Positions 7,508 through 16,646 are shown, counted from the first letter of the stretch. The stretch: DNA of 38,123 bases from JTS-RE9 sp964649195 (GCA_964649195.1 CAZYPK010000033.1:1-38123); one strand, 5' to 3'. Made by a program: numbers and translations. The notes: a model not told the origin generated them from the letters alone.

Positions 7508-7765
7508 TTACTCAACGATATTTGTCGGAAATTTACTCCAATGTACGTGTTCATTATTACGAACAACAAAGTATTCATCACAGTTCATCAGTGTAACAAT
7601 TCGACTGTTGCCATGCTCATCCATATCGAATACGGGATTCTCGCTTTTACTCTGTGCCGCAATTTCGATTGCCTCTCCCTTGTGAAGCTGATATAAGCCT
7701 GCCCAAGGATCGACTTGAACAACAATTGGCGAATCGTTGCAGTTTGTTATTTTGATGCGAAACAT
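7508..7765 (-). CDS. Small orphan protein of unknown function
   Basis: An 85-residue acidic soluble protein without signal peptide or membrane segment: MFRIKITNCNDSPIVVQVDP, then LYQLHKGEAIEIAA, FDMDEHGNSRIVTLMNCDEY and FVVRNNEHVHWS. The alternating hydrophobic pattern suggests a small beta-sandwich or barrel. I recognise no family. Its codons are clearly richer in A and T than those of the neighbouring genes, which hints at recent acquisition. It is bracketed by inverted-repeat elements on both sides. No Shine-Dalgarno is evident before the ATG at 7765. Confidence 0.65.
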   Translation of the reverse strand: MFRIKITNCNDSPIVVQVDPWAGLYQLHKGEAIEIAAQSKSENPVFDMDEHGNSRIVTLMNCDEYFVVRNNEHVHWSKFPTNIVE

Positions 7766-7812
7766 GTGGTTGCTTCGAATTGGCGTTTGAATATCGGAAT
7801 ATTCATTTGTTT

Positions 7813-7886
7813 GGAGACGGGAAAGGGGACATTCTTAATGGATCGGCTGAAAAAGAAGAATGTTCCATTTCCCATTTCCTGTCTCC
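7813..7886. repeat. Imperfect long hairpin
   Basis: GGAGACGGGAAAGGGGACAT plus TCTT (7813-7836) pairs imperfectly with the reverse complement at 7856-7886 (AAGAATGTTCC to CTGTCTCC), with a few extra bases in the right arm. The loop is about 19 bases. No T-tract follows, so this is another repeat-type structure rather than a terminator. Confidence 0.45.
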
Positions 7887-7898
7887 TTTTCCATTCCC

Positions 7899-7936
7899 AG
7901 CCGGGGCTTGCGCAGAGCCTTCAGCCCCAGCCACCC
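7899..7936 (-). repeat. Family G element, copy C (single arm only)
   Basis: AGCCGGGGCTTGCGCAGAGC followed by CTTCAGCCCCAGCCACCC matches the right arm of copies A (7441-7476) and F (32556-32592). The left arm is absent, so this is a solo arm or a decayed element, lying just downstream of pntB. Confidence 0.65.
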
Positions 7937-8003
7937 GGAATCCCCCGGACTCCCCCGGATTCATATCTTGCCGCAAAAGATGGGCACACCCAATGGTGCG
8001 CCC

Positions 8004-9425
<1,422 letters not shown>

Positions 9426-9450
9426 GGTGGTTGAGCATCGGAGGTCGGGA

Positions 9451-9735
9451 TTATTTTTTCGTCTTGAACATCCGCAGCATTCGATGGGTGACGACGTAGC
9501 CGCCGACGACGTTGATGGTGGCAAAGACAATGGCCAGGAAGCCGAGGATGACGCCGAAGCTGGCGAAGGAGGAATGAAAGGAGCAGATGAGGGCGCCGAT
9601 GAGCGTGATGCCGCTGATGGCGTTGGACCCGCTCATCAGCGGCGTGTGCAGGGTGGAAGGGACCTTCTGAATCAGCTCGACGCCCAGAAAGATGGCGAGG
9701 GTGAAGATGACGATGTTGGTGATGAAATGATCCAT
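9451..9735 (-). CDS. pntAB: NAD(P) transhydrogenase subunit alpha part 2
   Basis: A 94-residue membrane protein that in the three-gene form of transhydrogenase carries the first membrane helices of dII. Three hydrophobic segments are visible: MDHFITNIVIFTLAIFLGVE, GITLIGALICSF and FGVILGFLAIVFATINVVGG. The conserved VPSTLHTPLMSGSNAISGIT lies between the first two and the C-terminus VVTHRMLRMFKTKK is typical. A GGAGG Shine-Dalgarno precedes the ATG at 9735. The split of alpha into two polypeptides is as in Rhodospirillum rather than E. coli. The 71-base gap to pntAA includes an AT-rich CTCAAATTTCAA tract. Confidence 0.95.
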   Translation of the reverse strand: MDHFITNIVIFTLAIFLGVELIQKVPSTLHTPLMSGSNAISGITLIGALICSFHSSFASFGVILGFLAIVFATINVVGGYVVTHRMLRMFKTKK

Positions 9736-9806
9736 GATGCCTCCGGGAGAAAAGCTCGAATCTCAAATTTCAACTCTTGACCCTCAAACGCCCGGACGCT
9801 TCCGCA

Positions 9807-10958
9807 TCACACGTCCAGCGATTTCTTCACCAGTTCGTTGACCACCTCGCCGTCGTGCGTGATGCAGGCGCCTTTCTGAATCTCATCCATCAGATTCAGC
9901 GCCACCTGTCCATCCTTCACGATTTCCTCCAGGAACGCCAGCATGTTGTTCGCATAGGCCTGACTGGCATCGACGCTCACCGTCGCGGGCAGGTTCAGCG
10001 GGCCATCGATGAGCACTCCGTTGCCCGTGGTGATCACCCGGCCCGGCTTCGTCGCCTCGCAGTTGCCCCGGCCGGCATCGGCATCGGCGGCCAGGTCGAT
10101 GATGACCGAGCCGGCCTTCATCCGGGCGACGACATCACCGGGAATCAGCAGCGGCGGCGCCTTGCCGAAGACCGCGGCCGTGGTGATCACCGCATCGGCG
10201 CCGATGACATGTTTGCTCATCAGTTCCGACTGCCTTTGGCGATCCTCCTCGCTCAGTTCCTTCGCGTAGCCGCCTGCCGTCTGCGCATCGCCCGCCGGCA
10301 GGGGCAGCTTCACAAACCTCGCGCCCAGGCTCTTGACCTGCTCCTCGACCACCGCGCGGACATCAAACGCCTCCACGACCGCCCCGAGCCTTCGCGCCGT
10401 CGCGATCGCCTGCAAGCCCGCCACACCGGCGCCGATGACGAAAACCTTGGCCGGCGAAATCGTGCCCGCCGCGGTGATCATCATCGGATACATCCGCGGG
10501 CTGGCCGCCGCCGCCAGCAGCACCGCCTTGTACCCGCCCATGCTCGCCTGCGAGGAAAGCACATCCATCGACTGGGCCCGGCTGATGCGCGGAATGAACT
10601 CCATCGAAAACGAGGTGACCCTCCGCTCCATCAGCGTCCGTACCAGCCCGCCCTGCTTCAAGGGCGACAACATGCCCATCAGCAGCGAGCCTTCGCGCAT
10701 CATCGAAACCAGTTCGCCGCCGGCCGGTTGAATGGTGACAATGATGTCGCTGAGCCGCCAGAGCGATTCCGCATCCGCATCGGCGATGATCGCGGCCCCC
10801 GCCTGCGCGTAAGCCGCATCCGAATGAAAGGCCCCCTCGCCCGCCCCGGCCTGCACCGCCACCGCCGCGCCTTTGCCGGTGAGCTTCTTCACCACCGCCG
10901 GCGTGATCGCCACGCGCCTTTCCAAGCCGTCCGTTTGCCGTGGTAACGCAATCTGCAT
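9807..10958 (-). CDS. pntAA: NAD(P) transhydrogenase subunit alpha part 1
   Basis: The 383-residue soluble NAD(H)-binding dI subunit, related to alanine dehydrogenase. Visible signatures are ETDG-like PRQTDGLERRVAITP near the N-terminus, FSMEFIPRISRAQSMDVLSS, GGYKAVLLAA, the Rossmann loop KVFVIGAGVAGLQAIATARR followed by LGAVVEAFDVR, and ADAVITTAAVFGKAPPLLIP. It forms a heterotrimer with PntAB and PntB. The start chosen is the ATG at 10958 (MQIALPRQTDG), which matches the family N-terminus. The same frame stays open for 43 more codons into the repeat element at 11021-11139, but that extension has no resemblance to PntA. No strong Shine-Dalgarno is seen. It is the first gene of the operon, divergent from the NUDIX gene. 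Confidence 0.95.
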   Translation of the reverse strand: MQIALPRQTDGLERRVAITPAVVKKLTGKGAAVAVQAGAGEGAFHSDAAYAQAGAAIIADADAESLWRLSDIIVTIQPAGGELVSMMREGSLLMGMLSPLKQGGLVRTLMERRVTSFSMEFIPRISRAQSMDVLSSQASMGGYKAVLLAAAASPRMYPMMITAAGTISPAKVFVIGAGVAGLQAIATARRLGAVVEAFDVRAVVEEQVKSLGARFVKLPLPAGDAQTAGGYAKELSEEDRQRQSELMSKHVIGADAVITTAAVFGKAPPLLIPGDVVARMKAGSVIIDLAADADAGRGNCEATKPGRVITTGNGVLIDGPLNLPATVSVDASQAYANNMLAFLEEIVKDGQVALNLMDEIQKGACITHDGEVVNELVKKSLDV

Positions 10959-11020
10959 TTGAAAGAGAGTACCCGAAAGAGAGGAAGGAGGCGGAACCCT
11001 GGGTTCGGGATCAGCCTTGG

Positions 11021-11139
11021 GTGATGGCTGGGGCGGAAGCTTTGCGTAAGCCCCGGCCAGGCGACCATCAACTTTTAGTTGCGCCATCTTGCTTTGTGCA
11101 TCCTGGGCCGGGGCTTCGAGGACTCAGCCCCAGCCACCC
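11021..11139 (-). mobile_element. Family G inverted-repeat element, copy B (119 bp, full)
   Basis: Read on the minus strand it is nearly identical to copy A at 7360-7476: the same GGGTGGCTGGGGCTGAGTCC arm, the shared core GATGGTCGCCTGGCCGGGGC and a degraded far arm (CCCCAGCCATCAC). It sits in the divergent promoter region between pntAA and the NUDIX gene, so it could affect either promoter. A short frame in the core starts ATGGCGCAACTAAAAGTTGA on the minus strand and runs on in frame into pntAA. Confidence 0.75.
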
Positions 11140-11210
11140 CATCTCAGACTCAACCATCACCCCACTACAGACTCAGCCCCAGCCACGCGCCTTCGCTATC
11201 ATCACCGGCG

Positions 11211-11711
11211 ATGACCCCGTTGCCCTACAAGATTGCCGTGCTCTGCTACCTTTTCGATGAGCAGGGCCGCGTGCTTCTGCTGCACCGGCGAAAGCCCCCC
11301 AACCAGCATCTCTACTCGCCCATCGGCGGCAAGCTCGAACAGGCCATCGGCGAAAGCCCCACCGCCTGCGCCCTGCGGGAAATCCGCGAAGAGACGGGAC
11401 TCACCGTCACCGCAGACCGCCTCCATCTCACGGGCATCGTCTCCGAAGAGGGCTTCGATGACCGCATGCACTGGCTGATGTTCCTTTACGAAATCAAGGG
11501 ACCGGTCGCCGTCGAGCGGACCGAGTTCGACGAAGGCACGCTCGAATTCCACGATCCCCGGCGGCTTGCCGAACTGGTCATCCCGCGCACCGACCGCGAA
11601 GTCATCTGGCCCCTCTTCTGGAAACACCGCGGCGGCTTCTTCATGGTCCACATCCGCTGCGCCAACGGCGCCATGGACTGGACGCTGGAACAGACCTTCA
11701 CCGTTGCCTGA
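11211..11711 (+). CDS. NUDIX hydrolase
   Basis: A 166-residue NUDIX pyrophosphohydrolase, cytoplasmic, cleaving a nucleoside diphosphate linked to an unknown group. The Nudix box is GGKLEQAIGESPTACALREI followed by REETGLTV; it has two residues more than the classic spacing between the first Gly and the Glu, a variant I recall from planctomycete and verrucomicrobial members. Preceding strands read YKIAVLCYLFDEQGRVLLLH and RRKPPNQHLYSPI. The C-terminal part (HWLMFLYEIKGPVAVE, FWKHRGGFFMVHIRC) is less characteristic. The start at 11211 (MTPLPYKIAVLC) is chosen because the upstream open frame consists of repeat sequence. It is divergent from pntAA. Confidence 0.9.
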   Translation: MTPLPYKIAVLCYLFDEQGRVLLLHRRKPPNQHLYSPIGGKLEQAIGESPTACALREIREETGLTVTADRLHLTGIVSEEGFDDRMHWLMFLYEIKGPVAVERTEFDEGTLEFHDPRRLAELVIPRTDREVIWPLFWKHRGGFFMVHIRCANGAMDWTLEQTFTVA

Positions 11712-11715
11712 GAAT

Positions 11716-11899
11716 GAGCCGCGACTCAACGAGTCGCGGACATGCACAACCTGGTGGGAGTGTCGATCGCGCAACGGATGAACAGCGTCCGTCGCGCGGT
11801 TGCGAAAACGATGCCTGGCGCGTTCGAGGTGTTGCCATCCAAGGCGCGCTTCACCACCCTTGAGGCTGTTCATCTCCGCGACGTGTCACGTCGCGGCTC
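11716..11899. mobile_element. Family S inverted-repeat element, copy 1 (184 bp)
   Basis: The left arm GAGCCGCGACTCAACGAGTC (to about 11758) and the right arm ending CACGTCGCGGCTC (11899) are imperfect inverted repeats of about 43 bases. Each arm contains its own hairpin (CCGCGACTC AAC GAGTCGCGG). The same arms recur at 18103-18282. The interior carries an open frame on the minus strand, LERARHRFRNRATDAVHPLR, which I recall, unverified, as a repetitive ORF annotated in Rhodopirellula genomes. Confidence 0.7.
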
Positions 11900-12040
11900 T
11901 TCCTTTGTCTCCGTTGATAACGATCTCCGCACCGCGAGATATTCACCTTGTTTTCAGGATCATGATTTGCATTCGTTAAGCGATGGTTATAAACTTGGCG
12001 GTTAATCTGTCCGCTTCAAACAACAGCGATAGTTTATTTG

Positions 12041-12097
12041 GGATCCCCGAACAACCCCACCCCGCACGCAAGCCGCTTGCAGTGTGGCAATCCCCGG
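12041..12097 (+). repeat. Dispersed repeat family K, copy 1
   Basis: The stretch contains CCCGAACAACC, then a variable part, then AAGCCGCTTGC and GTGGCAATCCC. The same blocks in the same order occur on the minus strand at 33888-33940. AAGCCGCTTGC is nearly palindromic. It lies about 120 bases before the AraC-type gene. Confidence 0.6.
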
Positions 12098-12219
12098 CTC
12101 ACAATGTTGTCAACGGTTATTCGGGATACCCTGTTGTCAGGAATGAGCAGGTTCACTTTCCGGAAAAAGGGGCGTCAGCGAGACGCCGGGTATTTTCCTT
12201 CAACATGGAGCATGTCGCC

Positions 12220-13311
12220 ATGCAGCAATCGATTGTCGAAACCGTCAAGGGTGTTCACGTACCGTGGGGCACCGATCAGCGCAAGCTTGCCAAAACCGTC
12301 ACGGACTACACCGACTGCGATTCATTTGCCGTGGGCATTCTGAATGTCAGCGGGCCGCAGGCGGATGAATTGCTGGCCGTGCACGGCTGGAACGCCGGCG
12401 TGGTCAGCAAGTGGATCGGCGGCGCGGCCAAGGACAAGATGATCGCCGCCGCCATCAAGGATGGCATCGCCGTCGCCTACCCCGGCCAGAAGAACGGCGA
12501 GTCCGCCCTGCAACGCGGCGGCAACTGCGTCGTCGCCGTCCTTCCCGAATCCATCGGCGAGAACCGCTACTGGTGGTTCGTCGCCGGCCGCAACGGGAAC
12601 AAGGCCTTCTCCACCCTCGATCAGCAGAAGATTCAACTCCTGCTCCGCCGCTGGCAGGCCCGGTTCCTCATGCCCGATGAGCGGAACATGGGCCGCATCA
12701 TCGTCGGCCACGACAACCGCCTGATCGCTTCCGATCTGGACACCCGCGATCTCCTGCTGGCCACGCCGACCCTTCAGGATGAACTGGTCACCACCGTTCA
12801 GCGTGTGGCCGAGCAGCGGTTCCCCAATCTCGAAGACAACGACACCCGCGACATCGCCATGAAGCTCGGCAAGACGCCCTACTGGGTCGTCTTCCGCCGC
12901 CGCCGGGTCATCACCGGCGCCCAGGCCATCCACTGGTACATCGAAATCCGCCCGATGGATGATGATGAACTCATGCCCGTGGGCACCGTCAAGGATGACC
13001 GCCTCGCCAAGGCCATCGCCTTCTTCCACGAGAAGTTTGATGACGCCCCCAGCCTCGCCCAGGTCTCCAAGCATGTCCACATGAGCCCGTTCCACTTCCA
13101 CCGCCTGTTCTCCAAACAGGTCGGCATCAGCCCCAAGCATTACCTCATGCGCAAACAACTCCAGATGGCCAAGTGGCTGCTCCGTGCCCACCGCGTGCCC
13201 ATCAGCAAAGTCGCCTCCTCCACCGGCTTCTCCAGCCACGGCCACTTCACCTCCACCTTCCACCGGCTCATCGGCGTCAGCCCCACCGAGTACCGCGAAT
13301 CGTTCTATTGA
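12220..13311 (+). CDS. AraC-family transcriptional regulator
   Basis: A 363-residue regulator with a C-terminal double helix-turn-helix of the AraC type: AKAIAFFHEKFDDAPSLAQV, HMSPFHFHRLFSKQVGISPK, LLRAHRVPISKVASSTGFSS and the family signature HFTSTFHRLIGVSPTEYRES. The N-terminal 240 residues look like a sensor region of GAF or PAS kind (CDSFAVGILNVSGPQADELL, NRYWWFVAGRNGNKAFSTLD, VFRRRRVITGAQAIHWYIEI), but I cannot name the domain or ligand. The start at 12220 has GGAG 9 bases upstream; an ATG at 12205 without a ribosome site is the alternative, and the frame further up overlaps repeat DNA. A strong terminator follows at 13361. A single-gene unit. Confidence 0.88.
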   Translation: MQQSIVETVKGVHVPWGTDQRKLAKTVTDYTDCDSFAVGILNVSGPQADELLAVHGWNAGVVSKWIGGAAKDKMIAAAIKDGIAVAYPGQKNGESALQRGGNCVVAVLPESIGENRYWWFVAGRNGNKAFSTLDQQKIQLLLRRWQARFLMPDERNMGRIIVGHDNRLIASDLDTRDLLLATPTLQDELVTTVQRVAEQRFPNLEDNDTRDIAMKLGKTPYWVVFRRRRVITGAQAIHWYIEIRPMDDDELMPVGTVKDDRLAKAIAFFHEKFDDAPSLAQVSKHVHMSPFHFHRLFSKQVGISPKHYLMRKQLQMAKWLLRAHRVPISKVASSTGFSSHGHFTSTFHRLIGVSPTEYRESFY

Positions 13312-13360
13312 CCCCCCGCCGCTCGCGGCTTCGCTCCGACCATTCGAAAACATCCATCAA

Positions 13361-13387
13361 CACCGCGCCATCGCGCGGTGTTTTTTT
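13361..13387 (+). terminator. Intrinsic terminator after the AraC-type gene
   Basis: CACCGCGC (13361-13368), loop CATC, GCGCGGTG (13373-13380), followed by seven T. A perfect 8-bp GC-rich stem with a T-tract, 50 bases after the stop codon. Confidence 0.9.
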
Positions 13388-13468
13388 GCGCGAAGAAACC
13401 CGCCCACAGGAGTGGGTGGGCGTTGCCGCGCTCGTTATCATGATGTTCAATCTCCTTGGAGTCGCATC

Positions 13469-14905
13469 ATGCACCGCCATCTTCTCGCTCTGCTTCTCGC
13501 CTTTACCGCCCCGCCGCTGTTTGCCGCGGATGATCCCGATCCCCCCACCGCTTCCGATCTGCTCATCGAAGCCCGCGAACTTTTCAAGCAGGGCAAGCGC
13601 GAGGAGGCGATCAAACTCACCACCAAGGCCATCGACATCAACAAGGAAAACATTGATGGCTACGTGCTCCGCGCCTCGATGCTCGATGCGATGAAGCAGT
13701 ACGACAAGGCCGCCGCCGACTACTCGAAGGTCATCGAACTGGAACCCGATGCCGCCGGCGCCTACCAGCGTCGCGGCGAATGCCATTTCAAGGCCGGCAA
13801 GATCAAGGAATCGATCGCCGACTTCGACAAGTACCTCACCTTCGTCCCCCAGCGCGAACCCGACCACTGGCAGCGCGGCCTGAGCTACTACTACGACGGT
13901 GAATTCGACAAGGGCGTCAAACAATTCGAACTGCACAAAAAGGTGAACCCGGAGGATGTCGAAAACGCCGTCTGGCACTACCTCTGCAAAGCCCGCATCG
14001 ATGGCGCGGTCAAGGCCCGCGAAGCGCTCATCGAAATCAAGGCCGACCGCCGGACGTGGGCCATGCCGGTCTATGAAATGTACCGGGGCCATATGACGCC
14101 CGAAGAGGTGCTCGGCAAATCCACGGCGGACATCAAGGATGAAAAACTGCTGAAAAACAACCTGTTTTACGCCCATCTCTACATCGGCCTGCACTACGAA
14201 TCGCTCGGCAAAGCCGACGAAGCGAAGAAGCACATCGACATCGCCCATGAGAAGTATCCATCGGAACATTACATGGGCGATGTGGCGCGGGTGCATTACG
14301 AGCGGCTCAAAAACACCCCCGGAAAAAGATCCTCCGATGCAACGGCCCCCCGTCGCAACAAACGGATCATCTACATCGCGGACGCTTCGGGTTCGATGAT
14401 CGGCTTGTTTCCTTTCATCCTGAAGGAACTCGGTGATGGGGTCAAGAACTTGACGGAAGTGAACGATTTCACGGTCATTTTCTTTCAAAATGACAACGCC
14501 ATCGAAGCCCCGGCCGCCGGATTGACCACCGCATCGGACGAGGAGAAACGAAAGTTTCGAAATTGGATTGCCGACGAATCCCGCCCAATCACTCCCCAGG
14601 GAACCAGCAATCCCATCGCGGCGTTTCGGTTGGCGATGGATTACAAACCCGACATCATTTATTTCGCGTCCGACGACCTGACGGGGCCGGGACGTTTCGA
14701 ATTTTCGCAGGACCGAGTGGCCGCGACGATAAAGGAAATAAACACGGACAAAGTCAGGATTCACGGGGTTCAGTTTTTTCGTCCCGGCGTTCCGCGAACC
14801 GAGGAAAACTTCGAACCCATGATCAAGACGATCGCCAAAGACAGTGGCGGGGGTTACAGATTCATCACCGCAAGGGAATTGGGTATCCCCACTTTTCGCC
14901 ATTGA
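13469..14905 (+). CDS. Exported TPR repeat protein fused to a von Willebrand A domain
   Basis: A 478-residue protein. Residues 1-20 (MHRHLLALLLAFTAPPLFAA) are a signal peptide. Residues 28-160 hold three to four TPR units (ARELFKQGKREEAIKLTTKA, AMKQYDKAAADYSKVIELEP, FKAGKIKESIADFDKYLTF, YYYDGEFDKGVKQFELHKKV), and residues 160-280 are helical, like NlpI-type TPR proteins. From residue 298 a VWA domain begins: IIYIADASGSM carries the MIDAS DxSxS (305-309), followed by TPQGTSNP and YFASDDLTG. It likely acts outside the cytoplasmic membrane as a protein-binding scaffold. Codon use changes near residue 285: the TPR half is strongly C-ending, the VWA half much less so, as in a gene fusion. The start at 13469 has TTGGAG 8 bases upstream. 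No MoxR ATPase, the usual VWA partner, is nearby. Confidence 0.88.
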   Translation: MHRHLLALLLAFTAPPLFAADDPDPPTASDLLIEARELFKQGKREEAIKLTTKAIDINKENIDGYVLRASMLDAMKQYDKAAADYSKVIELEPDAAGAYQRRGECHFKAGKIKESIADFDKYLTFVPQREPDHWQRGLSYYYDGEFDKGVKQFELHKKVNPEDVENAVWHYLCKARIDGAVKAREALIEIKADRRTWAMPVYEMYRGHMTPEEVLGKSTADIKDEKLLKNNLFYAHLYIGLHYESLGKADEAKKHIDIAHEKYPSEHYMGDVARVHYERLKNTPGKRSSDATAPRRNKRIIYIADASGSMIGLFPFILKELGDGVKNLTEVNDFTVIFFQNDNAIEAPAAGLTTASDEEKRKFRNWIADESRPITPQGTSNPIAAFRLAMDYKPDIIYFASDDLTGPGRFEFSQDRVAATIKEINTDKVRIHGVQFFRPGVPRTEENFEPMIKTIAKDSGGGYRFITARELGIPTFRH

Positions 14906-14922
14906 ACAATCGGTTGATTCCC

Positions 14923-15816
14923 ATGCGCATTCTCCTCACCGGCGCCACCGGCCAGCTTGGGCCTTATCTTGTTCGTCGTCTGCTGCGCGAGAGGCATGAG
15001 TTGATCTTGTGGAGTCAGTCGTGGACCGAGCCGGTGTTTGGCGTGCCTGTCACACAGGTGGAACTGGGTGATTTCACCGCGACAGGCCGGGCGTTTGCGG
15101 AGGCGAAGCCTGATGTCGTGATCCACGCCGCCGCCATCGCCAACATGCAGCAGGCGCTTTCCGATCCATCGCGGGCTGAACGTATCAACACCTACGCCAC
15201 CGCGGGGCTGGCCGAACTGGCGGCGCATCATCATGCCCGCATGATTTATTTTTCGACGGACCTGGTCTTCGATGGCGAGCGGGACTGTTCAACAAGCGGC
15301 TATACGGAGCGCGACGGGACGATGCCGCTTTCCTGTTATGCGCAGACGAAGCTGATGGGCGAAGGGCCGGTGCTGCTCAAGGCGGATGCGAACCTGGTGC
15401 TGCGTCTGCCGCTGATGATCGGGCCATCGCTCAACAGTCGTCTGAAGTTTTTCGATCATCTGCTGGCGGCGCTCAGGGGCAAGCGCAGGATCACACTTTT
15501 TGATGATGAATGGCGAACGCCGATCGCGCCGGATGTGGTCGCCGATGCGGTGGCGCTGGCGGTGGAGCATCGCATCACCGGTTTGTTTCATCTGGCCGGG
15601 CCTGATCGCATGAGTCGTTACGAGATCGGGACGAAGTTGGCGCACCTGATCGGGGCTGATCCGGCAACGATCGTGGCGGCCTCGCGCTTGTCGATGGCAT
15701 CCGCCGAGCCGAGGCCGCGCGACACCTCGCTTGATGCCGCCAGGTGGTACGCCGCGATGGCGAATTGTCCGCGGCCGACCTTCGAGGAGTCGGTCCGACG
15801 ACTGCTTGCGACCTGA
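14923..15816 (+). CDS. RmlD-like NAD(P)-dependent reductase (extended SDR)
   Basis: A 297-residue sugar-nucleotide reductase or epimerase of the dTDP-4-dehydrorhamnose reductase type. The N-terminal Rossmann loop is MRILLTGATGQLGPYLVRRL. PDVVIHAAAIANMQQALSDP, MIYFSTDLVFDGE and the catalytic YAQTK (Y-x3-K) follow, and the C-terminal region includes FHLAGPDRMSRYEIGTKLA. It lacks rmlA-C neighbours, so the substrate is open; a rhamnose-pathway role is only one possibility. It starts 17 bases after the TPR-VWA gene and could share its transcript. A repeat element lies directly downstream. Confidence 0.88.
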   Translation: MRILLTGATGQLGPYLVRRLLRERHELILWSQSWTEPVFGVPVTQVELGDFTATGRAFAEAKPDVVIHAAAIANMQQALSDPSRAERINTYATAGLAELAAHHHARMIYFSTDLVFDGERDCSTSGYTERDGTMPLSCYAQTKLMGEGPVLLKADANLVLRLPLMIGPSLNSRLKFFDHLLAALRGKRRITLFDDEWRTPIAPDVVADAVALAVEHRITGLFHLAGPDRMSRYEIGTKLAHLIGADPATIVAASRLSMASAEPRPRDTSLDAARWYAAMANCPRPTFEESVRRLLAT

Positions 15817-15832
15817 CGGGCGAACAAAATAC

Positions 15833-16027
15833 AAGCATATGGGAGGGCGAGGCTCCCGCCGAGCCGTTTGCTTGCGAAGGCCTGTCCGCAGGCCGATGCA
15901 AGCAAAACTCGCACGAAGATGCGTGATTGAATACGAACCTCCGCCGCGCGAGTTTCGTCCGCCTCGGCCTGCGGACAGGCCTCGGTGGACGAACGGCTCG
16001 GCGGGAGCCTCGCCCTCCCATATGCTT
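15833..16027. mobile_element. Family E inverted-repeat element (195 bp)
   Basis: The left arm starts AAGCATATGGGAGGGCGAGG and continues CTCCCGCCGAGCCG; the right arm ends with the reverse complement at 16027. Arms are about 79 bases and contain an inner hairpin GGCCTGTCCGCAGGCC. The outer 30 or so bases match perfectly. The interior (about 37 bases) is unrelated. Frames through it give Gly-Glu-Ala-Pro-Ala-Glu-Pro peptides that I recall as frequent spurious ORFs in planctomycete genomes. It separates the RmlD-like gene from fae, and the right edge of the window cuts another copy. Confidence 0.75.
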
Positions 16028-16151
16028 TTACCCATGACGGGCGAAGATGTCGCTTGCAGCATCGCATCGCTTCCGCTACAAAGTTTGCTCTCCCGCGTGG
16101 GGATCGAATCCAAAACCGTCAACTCTTTCAACCCGTTTCAGGAGCACTCTC

Positions 16152-16646
16152 ATGTCCATGTTCATCGGCGAAGCCCTCGTGGGCGATGGCAACGAAATCT
16201 CCCACATCGACCTTCTCATCGGCGACAAGGACGGCCCCGTGGGCGCCGCCTTCGCCAACGCCCTGGCGGACCAGAAGGCCGGCCACAGCAACCTGCTGGC
16301 GGTCATCACGCCCAACTTGGCCGTCAAGCCCGCCACCGTGCTGATTACCAAGGTGACCATCAAGGGCGCCAAGCAGGCGGTGCAGATGTTCGGACCCGCG
16401 CAGGCCGCCGTCGCCCGCGCCGTCGCCGACAGCGTCGAAGCCGGCGTCATTCCCAAGGCCGACTGCGAGAAGCTGGTCATCGTCTGCGGTGTGTTCATCC
16501 ACTGGGATGCCGCCGATGACACCAAGATTTACGACTACAACTACGAGGCCACCAAGCTCGCCATCGCCCGCGCGATGAAGAACGAACCCTCCGCCGATGA
16601 GATGCTCGCCGGCAAGGCGCAGAAGCATCCGTTCAGCCCGAAATGA
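16152..16646 (+). CDS. fae: Formaldehyde-activating enzyme
   Basis: A 164-residue enzyme that condenses formaldehyde with tetrahydromethanopterin to methylene-H4MPT in the cytoplasm. It follows the Methylorubrum Fae sequence closely: IGEALVGDGNEISHIDLLIG with the His near residue 20 that acts as general acid, LLAVITPNLAVKPATVLITK, KQAVQMFGPAQAAVARAVAD, VFIHWDAADDTKIYDYNYEA and the C-terminal KHPFSPK. The start at 16152 has AGGAG at good spacing. It stands alone, flanked by a repeat element and its own terminator. No mtdB, mch or fhc genes are in the window, so the rest of the C1 oxidation pathway must be elsewhere. In planctomycetes this pathway is thought to serve formaldehyde detoxification or C1 interconversion; that use here is inferred. 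Confidence 0.96.
   Translation: MSMFIGEALVGDGNEISHIDLLIGDKDGPVGAAFANALADQKAGHSNLLAVITPNLAVKPATVLITKVTIKGAKQAVQMFGPAQAAVARAVADSVEAGVIPKADCEKLVIVCGVFIHWDAADDTKIYDYNYEATKLAIARAMKNEPSADEMLAGKAQKHPFSPK

Noticed and set aside
9777..10946. 389-codon plus-strand frame opposite pntAA
   Set aside because: Arg/His-rich shadow of a well-identified gene.
11202..11873. 223-codon minus-strand frame opposite the NUDIX gene and through the family S element
   Set aside because: Antisense to a clear NUDIX gene; only its first 55 codons correspond to the repeat-borne frame discussed in the findings.
13277..14902. 541-codon open frame on the minus strand opposite the TPR-VWA gene
   Set aside because: Antisense shadow; composition is unlike a real protein and the plus strand has signal peptide, TPR and MIDAS motifs.
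15731..16519. 262-codon frame covering the family E element and part of fae
   Set aside because: It reads through the inverted repeat and then through fae in the wrong frame; the Gly-Glu-Ala-Pro-like peptides come from the repeat.
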